From Vallitalea longa (lineage in GTDB: Bacteria; Bacillota; Clostridia; Lachnospirales; Vallitaleaceae), in assembly GCF_027923465.1 (NCBI RefSeq), contig NZ_BRLB01000012.1, positions 1 through 64,000 on the forward strand: DNA of 64,000 nucleotides. Reading direction: 5' to 3'. Shown piece after piece: positions 1 to 8,185 of the stretch (position 1 is the first letter of the stretch; each line of letters opens with the position of its first letter). The notes below the pieces were generated by a model that was not told where the DNA came from, searched no databases, and saw only the letters and a list, made by a program, of their open reading frames with translations. Made by a program: the position numbers and the translations under genes.

Positions 1-45
<45 letters not shown>

Positions 46-54
46 TTTAAATAA

Positions 55-126
55 GGCTCGTTGGTCAAGCGGTTAAGACACCGCCCTTTCACGGCGGTAA
101 CAGGGGTTCAATTCCCCTACGAGTCA
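55..126 (+). tRNA. tRNA-Glu (TTC)
   Basis: Full cloverleaf: acceptor strands GGCTCGT and ACGAGTC pair. The anticodon stem CCGCC/GGCGG encloses loop CTTTCAC (anticodon TTC), and the T-loop is TTCAATT. The discriminator is A and CCA is not encoded. Confidence 0.95.
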
Positions 127-178
127 TCATATAGATATAGTAGTATTAATGTATAAATTGTTTTCTATATATTAATAT

Positions 179-251
179 GCCGACGTGGCTCAATTGGCAG
201 AGCAGCTGACTTGTAATCAGCAGGTTATCGGTTCAAGTCCGATCGTCGGCT
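179..251 (+). tRNA. tRNA-Thr (TGT)
   Basis: Acceptor strands GCCGACG and CGTCGGC pair perfectly. The anticodon stem GCTGA/TCAGC closes loop CTTGTAA (anticodon TGT). CCA is not encoded. Confidence 0.95.
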
Positions 252-257
252 CTATAT

Positions 258-331
258 GGACCTTTAGCTCAGTTGGTCAGAGCAACCGGCTCATAACCGG
301 TTGGTCCGGGGTTCGAGTCCCTGAAGGTCCA
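258..331 (+). tRNA. tRNA with CAT anticodon (elongator Met or Ile2)
   Basis: Acceptor strands GGACCTT and AAGGTCC pair. The anticodon stem ACCGG/CCGGT closes loop CTCATAA. The paired G1-C72 end argues against initiator tRNA. The GGACCTT acceptor resembles the Bacillus tRNA-Ile2 that receives lysidine, so Ile2 is a real alternative to Met. Confidence 0.85.
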
Positions 332-349
332 TTTTATAATAACTAATTA

Positions 350-424
350 GGCCCAGTGGTTCAGTTGGTTTAGAACGCCGGCCTGTCACGCCGGAGGTCG
401 AGGGTTCGAGTCCCTTCTGGGTCG
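350..424 (+). tRNA. tRNA-Asp (GTC)
   Basis: Acceptor strands GGCCCAG and CTGGGTC pair with one G-T. The anticodon stem CCGGC/GCCGG closes loop CTGTCAC (anticodon GTC). The discriminator is G, as usual for Asp. Confidence 0.95.
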
Positions 425-449
425 TTTAGTGACAGTTACACTCCATTGT

Positions 450-523
450 CTGGGTGTGGCTCAGTTTGGTAGAGCGCTAGAATGGGGTTCTAGAGGTCGC
501 AAGTTCAAGTCTTGTCACCCAGA
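450..523 (+). tRNA. tRNA-Pro (GGG), CCA encoded
   Basis: Acceptor strands CTGGGTG and CACCCAG pair; C1-G72 and A73 are proline identity features. The anticodon stem CTAGA/TCTAG closes loop ATGGGGT, and with U33 in register the anticodon is GGG. It is the only gene of this array followed directly by genomic CCA. Confidence 0.9.
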
Positions 524-545
524 CCAAACGTAACTAATTTAATAA

Positions 546-618
546 GGGCGCATAGCTCAGCTGGGAGAGCACCTGCCTTACAAGCAGGGGGTCACAGGTT
601 CGAGCCCTGTTGCGCCCA
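546..618 (+). tRNA. tRNA-Val (TAC)
   Basis: Acceptor strands GGGCGCA and TGCGCCC pair. The anticodon stem CCTGC/GCAGG closes loop CTTACAA (anticodon TAC). CCA is not encoded. Confidence 0.95.
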
Positions 619-625
619 TTAAAAT

Positions 626-711
626 GCCGGAGTGGCGGAACTGGCAGACGCACAGGACTTAAAATCCTGCGGTCCTTAAAGATCGTACCGGTTCGATTCC
701 GGTCTCCGGCA
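626..711 (+). tRNA. tRNA-Leu (TAA)
   Basis: Class II tRNA of 86 nt with a long variable arm. Acceptor strands GCCGGAG and CTCCGGC pair. The anticodon stem CAGGA/TCCTG closes loop CTTAAAA (anticodon TAA). Confidence 0.95.
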
Positions 712-720
712 TTAATGTAT

Positions 721-740
721 AGCACCTTGGGTGCTTTTTA
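721..740 (+). terminator. Rho-independent terminator of the tRNA array
   Basis: AGCACC and GGTGCT form a 6-bp hairpin followed by a T run, ten bases after tRNA-Leu. It separates the first eight tRNAs from tRNA-Arg. Confidence 0.75.
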
Positions 741-770
741 TATCTTAATAAGATAATTTAATATTTTTTT

Positions 771-844
<74 letters not shown>

Positions 845-850
845 TCACAG

Positions 851-890
851 AAACTCTGGGTTTGCAGTTAGTGCTTGCCGAGGGTTTTTA
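851..890 (+). terminator. Probable terminator after tRNA-Arg
   Basis: AAACTCTGGG and CCGAGGGTTT pair at nine of ten positions (one wobble) around a 17-nt loop, and a T-rich stretch follows. Confidence 0.5.
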
Positions 891-1011
891 TTTGATTAAA
901 TAGAGGTTTTAAGCATAGTTTAGGGGGATTATACTATAATTGTATAACCCCCCTTCTGACTGCTAAAATTGGTACTTAAAAGTATCGTTAAATTTCTAAG
1001 ATGTACTTTAA

Positions 1012-1203
1012 CTAGGATGAGAAAGTATCATAAAACCGTTTAAAAAATACTTTATTTAGTCTATAAATATTATCTTTTCCAGCAGTCAAAAACAATGTAT
1101 TTGATATATGTAAATATTTTTCGGTTATTTTAATATCAGAATGTCCAAGTAATAACCTCAATGATGAAATATCACCACCACCAAGGATAGAAATCCATTG
1201 AAC
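1012..1203 (-). pseudogene. Tyrosine recombinase/integrase C-terminal remnant, copy 1
   Basis: The minus strand is open for 63 codons between an in-frame TAA (1204-1206) and a TAG (1012-1014). It contains LRLLLGHSDIKITEKYLHIS, the conserved C-terminal region of phage integrase/XerD-type recombinases (HxxR histidine context and the catalytic Tyr of KYLHIS). No start codon with a ribosome binding site and none of the N-terminal or core domain is present, so this is a dead 3' fragment. It lies downstream of tRNA-Arg, a common integration target. The rest of 845-1478 holds no other gene I can support. Confidence 0.8.
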
Positions 1204-1478
1204 TTATTATTTATTATGTCATGTTAAAAAGCTATTGACAAAATACTTAGATAAAGGTAATATACGGTTTATAATAATTTTTAAGATAGTTATGGTAACG
1301 AACTTATATCATTAAATTATCTGTAGATTTATTCGGAAACGTGTTATAATCTTGATTAATGTTATATTTTGTGGATATATATTTAACTACATTTGATAAT
1401 AAGTTATTCTAGAGGTATTAGCCACGATTGTATTATCATAACTGAATAAATAAAACTGGTGCAAGGAGGATTCCACAT

Positions 1479-2189
1479 ATGGATAGAATGCCAATGAAGA
1501 TATTGATTATTGAAGATGATAATTCTTTAAGGAATGTATTAAAACAAAACCTTGAGAGGTATGGATACGAAGTTATTGTTACAAAGGATTTTAAAAATAT
1601 AGATAAAACTTATTTTAGCATTAATCCTGATTTAACGTTACTAGATATAAATCTACCCTATTATGATGGTTATATGTTATGTGAAATTTTCAGTAGAAAA
1701 TCCAATAAACCTATAATAATCATTTCATCCAATAACACAGAATTAGAACAAATTCACGGTATTGAACTAGGTGCGGATGATTATATAATAAAACCCTTTA
1801 GTATGCAAATGTTACATACAAAAATACGAGGGTTGTTAAGAAGATGTTATGATAAATCAGATCAAAACAATAATATAATAGAGGTCTGTGGTATAAAACT
1901 AGATTTAGAAAAATTCAGAATAAGTTACAGAGATAAAGAAGCAGTTCTAAGCAAAAATGAACTTACTTTGCTAAAACTTTTTTTATGCAATAAAAATAAA
2001 GTAATATCTAGAGAAGAAATTTTAAATGCTTTATGGGACAGTGATACGTTTATTGATGAGAACACATTAAATGTTAATATAAAAAGGGTAAAAAACAGAT
2101 TGGAAGAAATTAATATAAGTAAAACAGCCATAAAAAACAAACGTGCTGTGGGTTATTTTTTTGATACAGGAGCTATAGATTATGAATAG
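1479..2189 (+). CDS. OmpR/PhoB-family response regulator, BceR-type
   Basis: 236 aa. The N-terminal receiver has the acidic pair in IEDD, the phosphoacceptor Asp near residue 56 (in TLLDINLP) and the conserved Lys near 105 (DDYIIKPF). A winged-helix DNA-binding domain (about 135-232) ends in KRAVGYFF. AAGGAGGA sits 8 nt before the ATG; an internal ATG three codons later is possible. It overlaps the histidine kinase by 8 bp, and a BceAB-like transporter follows, so it most likely activates that transporter in response to peptide antibiotics. The inverted repeat at 3222-3235 is the likely operator. The ligand cannot be told from sequence. Confidence 0.88.
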   Translation: MDRMPMKILIIEDDNSLRNVLKQNLERYGYEVIVTKDFKNIDKTYFSINPDLTLLDINLPYYDGYMLCEIFSRKSNKPIIIISSNNTELEQIHGIELGADDYIIKPFSMQMLHTKIRGLLRRCYDKSDQNNNIIEVCGIKLDLEKFRISYRDKEAVLSKNELTLLKLFLCNKNKVISREEILNALWDSDTFIDENTLNVNIKRVKNRLEEINISKTAIKNKRAVGYFFDTGAIDYE

Positions 2190-3195
2190 TAAAATGATAA
2201 AGATTTTTTTTATAGATAGAATAAAACTAATAATATTTTATGTGTTGAATACAAGTTTACTGATCAATTATTTTAATTTATATCAACAAAAAAGTAGAAG
2301 TATTGTATATCCAATTATAGTTGCAGCATTCTTATTAATTATATATTTAGTTCTTGATTGGTTGAAATTCTATCAATTTATGAAGATAATAATGAAAGAT
2401 GGCAAAGACTTTTCTGTTAAAGATAATTATGGTAAGGAACAATTAGAGATTATCAAATATATTAAGACTAATCAAAGTAGGCATATAAGAAAAATAAGAA
2501 CAATCATATCAGAATATAAACAAAACATAAGATTTTTTTCTCTTTGTATACATAATATGAAAGCTTCTATTACAGTTATTAAGCTTATTATAGAAAGGAT
2601 TAATAAAAAAACTTATGATGAAAACGAAATCAATCTAATAAACCATGAAATAAATAAGATACATTATCTGTCAGAAATGGGACTAAACATGTTAAGATTT
2701 GGTGATTTTTCAAAGGATGTATGTCCAACAAAATTAAATATTGTTGAAGAAATGAAAAGTATTATAACTGAGAATAAAAATTATTTTATCATCAATAATA
2801 TTTATCCAAAGCTAAGTTATGAAAAGGAATATATATCCATTATTACAGATAAAAAATGGAATAAAGTAATTTTACAACAAATAATGTCTAATGCTATAAA
2901 ATATTCAGTGTTGAAACATGTTGATAATAATATCAATATCTCAATATCAGAAAAAAAATCCTATGTAGAAGTTAAAATATCAGATTCTGGTATAGGTATT
3001 CCTGATTATGATCTAAAACGGGCTTTTCAACCTTTCTTTACAGGAGAAAATGGAAGATTATCACCTAATTCTAGCGGGATTGGTTTATATTTATGTAAAA
3101 AAATATGTGATAAATTAAAACATAAGATTAAGATTGAATCAAAAAAGGATATAGGAACGACAGTATATATATATTATTATAGTGATTATGATTAA
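2182..3195 (+). CDS. Intramembrane-sensing histidine kinase, BceS-type
   Basis: 337 aa. Two N-terminal membrane helices (about 12-33 and 43-61) with almost no external loop are the hallmark of BceS-type kinases, which sense through their partner ABC transporter. The phosphoacceptor His is near residue 124 in CIHNMKAS. ATP-binding boxes follow: N-box near 233 (QQIMSNAIKYS), G1 (SDSGIGIP) and G2 (SSGIGLYL). The usual Pro after the H-box Lys is replaced by Ser (HNMKAS rather than HQxKTP). The start overlaps the end of the response regulator, implying translational coupling. Confidence 0.88.
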   Translation: MNSKMIKIFFIDRIKLIIFYVLNTSLLINYFNLYQQKSRSIVYPIIVAAFLLIIYLVLDWLKFYQFMKIIMKDGKDFSVKDNYGKEQLEIIKYIKTNQSRHIRKIRTIISEYKQNIRFFSLCIHNMKASITVIKLIIERINKKTYDENEINLINHEINKIHYLSEMGLNMLRFGDFSKDVCPTKLNIVEEMKSIITENKNYFIINNIYPKLSYEKEYISIITDKKWNKVILQQIMSNAIKYSVLKHVDNNINISISEKKSYVEVKISDSGIGIPDYDLKRAFQPFFTGENGRLSPNSSGIGLYLCKKICDKLKHKIKIESKKDIGTTVYIYYYSDYD

Positions 3196-3221
3196 ATCAA
3201 TATTTAGCGTTTCTCCTATAA

Positions 3222-3235
3222 TTACAAAAATGTAA
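3222..3235. promoter_or_regulatory. Candidate BceR-type operator
   Basis: TTACA-AAAA-TGTAA is a perfect inverted repeat matching the TnACA-N4-TGTnA box described for BceR-like regulators. It lies upstream of a TATAAT -10 element (3278-3283) that precedes the ATP-binding gene. This suggests the transporter has its own promoter controlled by the adjacent regulator. Confidence 0.6.
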
Positions 3236-3383
3236 TACTTTATTCAATATAATCAATATCTTATTTTCCACAAAAGCTATAATATTAGTTTATAGTTAAG
3301 TAGCCTATTAAGTAGAGCATAATGAATGATTAATGAAAGGAGTATATGATATATTAAGGTTACTATATCATAAAAAGAATATT

Positions 3384-4142
3384 ATGAATGTATTAGAAGG
3401 TAATTATATAACTAAAATTTATGGAAAAGAAGATAATAAAGTTGTTGCATTAGATGATTTCTCTATTGAAATTGAGGAAGGGGAATTCATAGGTGTTATG
3501 GGTTCTTCAGGAAGTGGGAAAACAACGCTTTTAAATGTTTTAAGTGGCTTAGATAACGCAGATTCAGGCAGTATTATTATCAATGGTAATAATATTGGTG
3601 AGCTAAATAAAGACGAGTTAGCTTTATTTAAAAGACGAAATTTAGGTTTCGTTTTTCAAGAATTCAAATTATTAGATAGTTTATCTTTGCAAGAAAATAT
3701 CATGCTTCCTATGATACTTGATAAAAGAGAGCCACAAAGTATGAAGTTACGGGCTAAAGAAATAATGTCCTTATTTGATATATATAAATTAAAAGATAAA
3801 TATCCATGGAATGTATCAGGTGGTCAGCAACAAAGAGCAGCAATTGCAAGAGCTGTTATTAATGAACCGGCGATATTATTTGCTGACGAACCAACAGGAA
3901 ATCTTGATTCTAAGTCCACACGTGTAATAATGAACTATATAAGTAAAATGAATAAAGAGTTAGGATCAACTATTCTTATGGTAACACATGATCCTTTTGC
4001 AGCAAGTTATTGCGATCGAGTTATCTTTATAGAAGATGGTAAACTATCTATTGAAATGATGAAGAAAGGTGATAAAAAGAACTTTTTAGGTGATATTATT
4101 CATGCTCTTTCCTTATCAGGAGGTGCAGTTGATGAAATTTAG
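3384..4142 (+). CDS. ABC transporter ATP-binding protein, BceA-type
   Basis: 252 aa from the chosen start. Walker A GSSGSGKTT (about 39-47), Q-loop, signature VSGGQQQR (about 144), Walker B ILFADEPTG (about 163) and the switch His in VTHD (about 199) are all intact. An in-frame ATG at 3333 would add 17 residues, but family members begin at MNVLEG. The strong GAAAGGAG at 3335 instead fronts a three-codon ORF (ATG ATA TAT TAA), so translation initiation here is unusual. It overlaps the permease gene by 11 bp. It powers a Bce-type efflux/target-protection transporter for antimicrobial peptides. Confidence 0.9.
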   Translation: MNVLEGNYITKIYGKEDNKVVALDDFSIEIEEGEFIGVMGSSGSGKTTLLNVLSGLDNADSGSIIINGNNIGELNKDELALFKRRNLGFVFQEFKLLDSLSLQENIMLPMILDKREPQSMKLRAKEIMSLFDIYKLKDKYPWNVSGGQQQRAAIARAVINEPAILFADEPTGNLDSKSTRVIMNYISKMNKELGSTILMVTHDPFAASYCDRVIFIEDGKLSIEMMKKGDKKNFLGDIIHALSLSGGAVDEI

Positions 4143-6093
4143 AGATATTATTATTAAAAATTTTATGTATAATTTAAAAGATTATTCTATTTGTTTTATC
4201 AATAATGTATTTTGTATAACTATATTTTTCTTGTTTAATTCTATAAGATTAAATCCTAATTTTATAGATGCCTTTTATAAAGATGAAATTGCTAAAACTT
4301 TTTTGGTATTGGTATTATTAGTTATTATACTATTCTCCATCTTTCATATGATACATTCCAACAAAACTTTTTTACAATCTAGATTAAAAGAATTTGGATT
4401 GTATTTAACGTTGGGTATGAGAACTAAGGACATCAAAAAAATGATTGCTATTGAAAATCTTATCATATCGTCTTGTTCTTTATTAGTGGGTATTATTTGC
4501 GGTATAGTTTTTTCAAAATTGTTTTTGCTTTTGTTTAGCCATGTATTGGACTTTGACGTTATTGCTTATCATCTATCTCTAATTAACTTAGTACATACTT
4601 TTTTTGGATTTCTTATCGTTTATATGGTAACAACATTTAATACACTAAGATGTATTAGAAAACTAGAAATAGTACAAATTGTAAAAAATAATAAGGTTAA
4701 GCAGGAAACTAAACATAATAGTATCATAGTTCTAGTAATTGGAATATTATTAACTGTAACACCTATGTATCTATTATATAAGATGAATTTTAGAGAGCTA
4801 GAAAGCAATTATAGATTATTCTATACAGGTATTATTTTGACATCTTTTATTGGTATTTATATAGTCATCAGCCAATCAAGTTATTATATTATACATGGTG
4901 CGAAGCGAAATGAAAAGCTTTACTTGAAGAAAATACTTAGTATCACTGAAATGAGTCATAAGTTGAATGATAATAAAAAGTACATATTTTCACTTACAAT
5001 TTTATGTATACTAATATTCATATTTACTATGACATCTTATAATTCTTTTATTAACATAAAAATAGAGAACAGAGAAAATAATCCATATGATTATGCTTAT
5101 GTCTATAATGATCACATAAACAATGAATTTAACAAAATATATCAATCAGTGTTAAATGAGTATGATTGCCAGCTAGTAGACAGTAAGAAATTGGAATTCA
5201 TTACTATGCCAATAGCTAAGTTTCCAGTTTTATATGAACCTGTATTTGTTAATGAAAATGATAGCAAACTGTTATATGGAGAAAATATTGATGTATCTAG
5301 TGGAAAAGTAGTAATTATAAGAAATGGCGCATTTGACAATTTTTGGTATAGTGAAGGATTTATAACGTTACAAGAAAATAATGAACAGCTTATAATTGAA
5401 AGCGACATAAGCAAAAACATTATGAACAAAACCAATCGTTATTATAATAGATATATTTTTATACTTGATAATGATGATTATAATTCTTATTCCAGCCAAT
5501 TATCGGATGATAGAAAAGGAACTTTTCTATATGGTGATTTTCAGGAGGAAAGTAAAATAAAAGTAGTGTCAAGCAAAATAGAAAATACATTATATGATGA
5601 ATTCTCTGAATATAAAACAGAAAAGACCAAGAAAGATACTAAGTGGTATAAATATCCTTTTTATATTACTAATCGTGTAGAATGCTATAAAAATTCAATG
5701 GAGGAAAATAAATTTATAATTTTCATAACTTTTTTCATAGCTATTTTATTCTTGATTTCTGCTGGAAATATATTATCTTTTAAAATAATCAGTGAAAAAG
5801 ATAAAGTTAAACAAAAATATGATAAGATTAAAGGGGTTGGAATTACAAAAAAAGAAATAAAAACAAATATTTCTAGGTCAATAAAGCCACTATTTTTAAT
5901 ACCTATAATATCTGGTATCATTTACAGCTATATATTAATATTTGTTTTAATGAAACATACTGGAATGGTTACATTTAATAACTCATTAATATTAGAAAAT
6001 GTAAAACTTGTTATAGCCTTTATTGTATTGCATTACTTGTTTTATAAATGTACAGCTAGAAACTTGTATAGGTATGTTACAAGAGAGATATAA
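4132..6093 (+). CDS. ABC transporter permease, BceB-type (FtsX-like)
   Basis: 653 aa. Start chosen at the ATG preceded by CAGGAGGTG (4118-4125), which lies inside the ATPase gene; an earlier in-frame ATG at 4090 lacks a site. About ten membrane helices are visible, with one large external domain between helices 7 and 8 (roughly residues 305-530). That layout is the BceB signature, and the external domain is thought to bind peptide-lipid complexes. The two FtsX-type segments lie at about 45-170 and 540-650. With 1479-4142 it forms a complete BceRS-BceAB resistance module. Confidence 0.88.
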   Translation: MKFRDIIIKNFMYNLKDYSICFINNVFCITIFFLFNSIRLNPNFIDAFYKDEIAKTFLVLVLLVIILFSIFHMIHSNKTFLQSRLKEFGLYLTLGMRTKDIKKMIAIENLIISSCSLLVGIICGIVFSKLFLLLFSHVLDFDVIAYHLSLINLVHTFFGFLIVYMVTTFNTLRCIRKLEIVQIVKNNKVKQETKHNSIIVLVIGILLTVTPMYLLYKMNFRELESNYRLFYTGIILTSFIGIYIVISQSSYYIIHGAKRNEKLYLKKILSITEMSHKLNDNKKYIFSLTILCILIFIFTMTSYNSFINIKIENRENNPYDYAYVYNDHINNEFNKIYQSVLNEYDCQLVDSKKLEFITMPIAKFPVLYEPVFVNENDSKLLYGENIDVSSGKVVIIRNGAFDNFWYSEGFITLQENNEQLIIESDISKNIMNKTNRYYNRYIFILDNDDYNSYSSQLSDDRKGTFLYGDFQEESKIKVVSSKIENTLYDEFSEYKTEKTKKDTKWYKYPFYITNRVECYKNSMEENKFIIFITFFIAILFLISAGNILSFKIISEKDKVKQKYDKIKGVGITKKEIKTNISRSIKPLFLIPIISGIIYSYILIFVLMKHTGMVTFNNSLILENVKLVIAFIVLHYLFYKCTARNLYRYVTREI

Positions 6094-6192
6094 TGCAACA
6101 ATGTGAAAGAGAATATGAAAATATAATGAAATATATTAACAACAATATCATGTTGACAATTTATATCATACATATGAAAACAAATGATTATA

Positions 6193-6369
6193 TTAGTGAA
6201 TAGACTCTTTATATTTCTTATGTTGTTTATAAGCAGCTATTAAACATAGAAAAGCACTTATTAAATCAAGTAGAGCCGCTGTTTGATTATCAGACATGAA
6301 TATACAACTGCCTATTAAAAAGCACAATGTAGCAAAAATTAATCCGTTTCTTGCTAGTTTTGATTTCAT
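6193..6369 (-). CDS. Small membrane protein, unknown (58 aa)
   Basis: ATG at 6369 on the minus strand is preceded by GAGGTGAT at good spacing, and the frame runs 58 codons to TAA. The product starts MKSKLARNG, has two hydrophobic helices (about 9-24 and 31-46) and a basic tail KQHKKYKES. I do not recognise a family. It is convergent with the permease gene. The good ribosome binding site and membrane-hairpin composition support a real small gene. Confidence 0.55.
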   Translation of the reverse strand: MKSKLARNGLIFATLCFLIGSCIFMSDNQTAALLDLISAFLCLIAAYKQHKKYKESIH

Positions 6370-6504
6370 ATATTATCACCTCAGTATATTTTAACATTCA
6401 CAGATATTAATATCAACTAATATCGTTAATCTATTGGTGGTAAATGTATGCCAAAGTTAATTTTAGTAGCATAATATATACTGAATAATAGAATGAGGTA
6501 TAAG

Positions 6505-7353
6505 ATGTATTATCTATATGGAAGTAACAATAATGAATTATCACCTGTCGAGGTATTTAAAATCTTTGGATATTTAAGTAATACTGCTGGATTAGAACCA
6601 GATCTAATAGAAATGCAAAAAGTACTTGATCTAAGTCCTGAAGAAATAGAAGAAATGAAAGATTTAGTAGTTACAAGAGGAATGATGCTGAGTGATGAAT
6701 CAAGAAGTGTATTATCTAAAAGAGCAATAAGAGAATATAACGAGCTATTTGAAGATGTTAGCCAAAGAATAGTGTCTGAATTTATAAGGATAATGGGTGA
6801 TGAGAAGTATAAAAAGTTTAATAATTATTTGAAGGAATGGTTTGATGTAGAAAGGGATTATAGGAAGAAATGGTTAAGAGAAAAAAATATTAAAACACTA
6901 CTTGGAGGAATTGGTACAGTATATGCAACACAATGCTATTGCGAAAATGCATTGCCATTTTTGTGTTTGAAGTTTGCCAACATCGGAAAATTAGAGTGGT
7001 TAACTCCTGAATGTAAGGAAATATATACAAAATCCTATCCTATAGATATTTCTTATAAAGGTACTACATTGAAGGATCTAATAGTTAAAGAGGCAGGTCC
7101 ATATAATATAGAAGATGATTATTGGAATTGTACATGTCGGAAATATAAAGATTTAGATTGTATGATGCCAATGGCACAAGCGGCTTTTTTTGATAACTAT
7201 AATGATGGTAAAGATGAATATGGAAGAATAGTACGATTACAAGCAGGAATTGATGTGAATACAAAAACGGCTAAGAAATTAGGATTAGATCATTTACAAA
7301 ATGCATGGGTTGAGGTGGATTTTAGCAGATTACCAATGTGTCAAAAAGGGTAA
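6505..7353 (+). CDS. Unknown protein, possible RlpA/double-psi-barrel-like C-terminus
   Basis: 282 aa from the ATG preceded by GAGGT (6495-6499); an ATG 12 bp upstream lacks a site. No signal peptide. The N-terminal half is helical and charged, with an EEIEEM repeat and a basic KWLREK segment. The middle carries several Cys (TQCYCENALPFLC, WNCTCRKYKDLDC). The C-terminal part contains GRIVRLQAGIDVNTKTAKKL and ends near WVEVDFSRLP, which resembles the RlpA-like double-psi barrel pattern. That resemblance is weak, and I do not assign a function. It lies between the Bce module and a recombinase remnant. Confidence 0.6.
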   Translation: MYYLYGSNNNELSPVEVFKIFGYLSNTAGLEPDLIEMQKVLDLSPEEIEEMKDLVVTRGMMLSDESRSVLSKRAIREYNELFEDVSQRIVSEFIRIMGDEKYKKFNNYLKEWFDVERDYRKKWLREKNIKTLLGGIGTVYATQCYCENALPFLCLKFANIGKLEWLTPECKEIYTKSYPIDISYKGTTLKDLIVKEAGPYNIEDDYWNCTCRKYKDLDCMMPMAQAAFFDNYNDGKDEYGRIVRLQAGIDVNTKTAKKLGLDHLQNAWVEVDFSRLPMCQKG

Positions 7354-7444
7354 CTAATCTAATATGATTATATTGAGTTTAAAAATTCAATTAAAATTAT
7401 AGATGTAGTTAGTAGTTAGGATTATATAAAGCCTAATTAAAAGG

Positions 7445-7564
7445 CTAAGCTTTAGTAATTTTGATATTAGAATGCCCAAGTAATAATCTTAATGATGAAA
7501 TATTATTACCACCAATGATATTGCTATTTGTAAAATTTTGAAGATATGTTATTAAAATATTTGT
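7445..7564 (-). pseudogene. Tyrosine recombinase/integrase C-terminal remnant, copy 2
   Basis: Minus-strand reading gives ISSLRLLLGHSNIKIT, then Lys-Ala and an early TAG (7445-7447), so even the catalytic Tyr is lost. DNA at 7454-7518 aligns with 1122-1188 of copy 1 at roughly 80 percent by eye, in the same orientation. The two remnants bracket the Bce module. Confidence 0.7.
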
Positions 7565-7616
7565 TTAGTATTTGTCATGAAATTTGATATAACATATATT
7601 AAAGTGTTATTTTGTA

Positions 7617-7644
7617 GGGTAAGTTGAAAAACTTATCCTTTTTA
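7617..7644 (+). terminator. Hairpin with T tract
   Basis: GGGTAAGTT and AACTTATCC pair around GAAA (one G-T), followed by TTTTTATT. It is a plausible terminator for transcription from the left. Confidence 0.5.
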
Positions 7645-7731
7645 TTCCAATTTATTTTGCAATTATATGACAGACTTTTTAATTTTATAGGTGTTATTGA
7701 TACCATATAATAATCAAAAAGGATAAAAAAT

Positions 7732-7767
7732 GAACAAATCTTGTAATAGGCTTGTTCTATTTTTTAT
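7732..7767. terminator. Weak hairpin flanked by T and A runs
   Basis: GAACAA and TTGTTC form a 6-bp stem. A T run follows on the plus strand and an A run precedes it, so it could terminate in either direction. The remainder of 7768-8185 holds only the mini-ORF at 7836-7865 and a near-match sigma-K promoter. Confidence 0.35.
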
Positions 7768-7835
7768 GCCTAAAACATGCTTTTTAAATTAATAAAATGT
7801 TCTCTACAAATAGTTCACACAGAGAGTTATATTTT

Positions 7836-7865
7836 CTATAAAACATTGTTGTTATTACATGCCAT
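7836..7865 (-). other. Nine-codon ORF with a near-perfect ribosome binding site
   Basis: The minus strand reads AGGAGGTGATC, six bases, then ATG and nine codons (MACNNNNVL) to TAG. The Shine-Dalgarno match is among the strongest in the window, but the reading frame is tiny. It may be the surviving 5' end of a lost Cys/Asn-rich coat-type gene, or a leader peptide. Confidence 0.3.
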
Positions 7866-8125
7866 AAGATCACCTCCTGATCAATTCTAAAGATATGTTA
7901 TTGAGTAAGCATATATATTAGATTTTTCAATTCAATTTTCATTACTGGTAATGAGTCTATAGTCACAATACATTAAAGTAATAGTAAATAGACATAAACT
8001 TTATCATCTAATCCTACGAATTCATGGACCTATAAAATATATAATATCTCATTATAGTATATGAACATAATTAAAGGTTTGTCCTATATAGTTTTACAGA
8101 TGTAATTTGAAATCACTTACCTGAA

Positions 8126-8153
8126 CATTATTATCGAAATAACATAATATGAA
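8126..8153 (+). promoter_or_regulatory. Near-match sigma-K promoter before glycosyltransferase
   Basis: AC, 16 nt, then CATAATATG. Only the last base departs from the sigma-K pattern AC-N16/17-CATAnnnTA. It lies about 30 bp before the GTG start of the next gene. Confidence 0.35.
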
Positions 8154-8185
8154 TTAACAGGTAAAATCATATAAGGGGTGATTTC

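Noticed and set aside
534-725. 63-codon minus-strand ORF across tRNA genes
   Set aside because: It is the antisense of tRNA-Val and tRNA-Leu and cannot be a protein gene.
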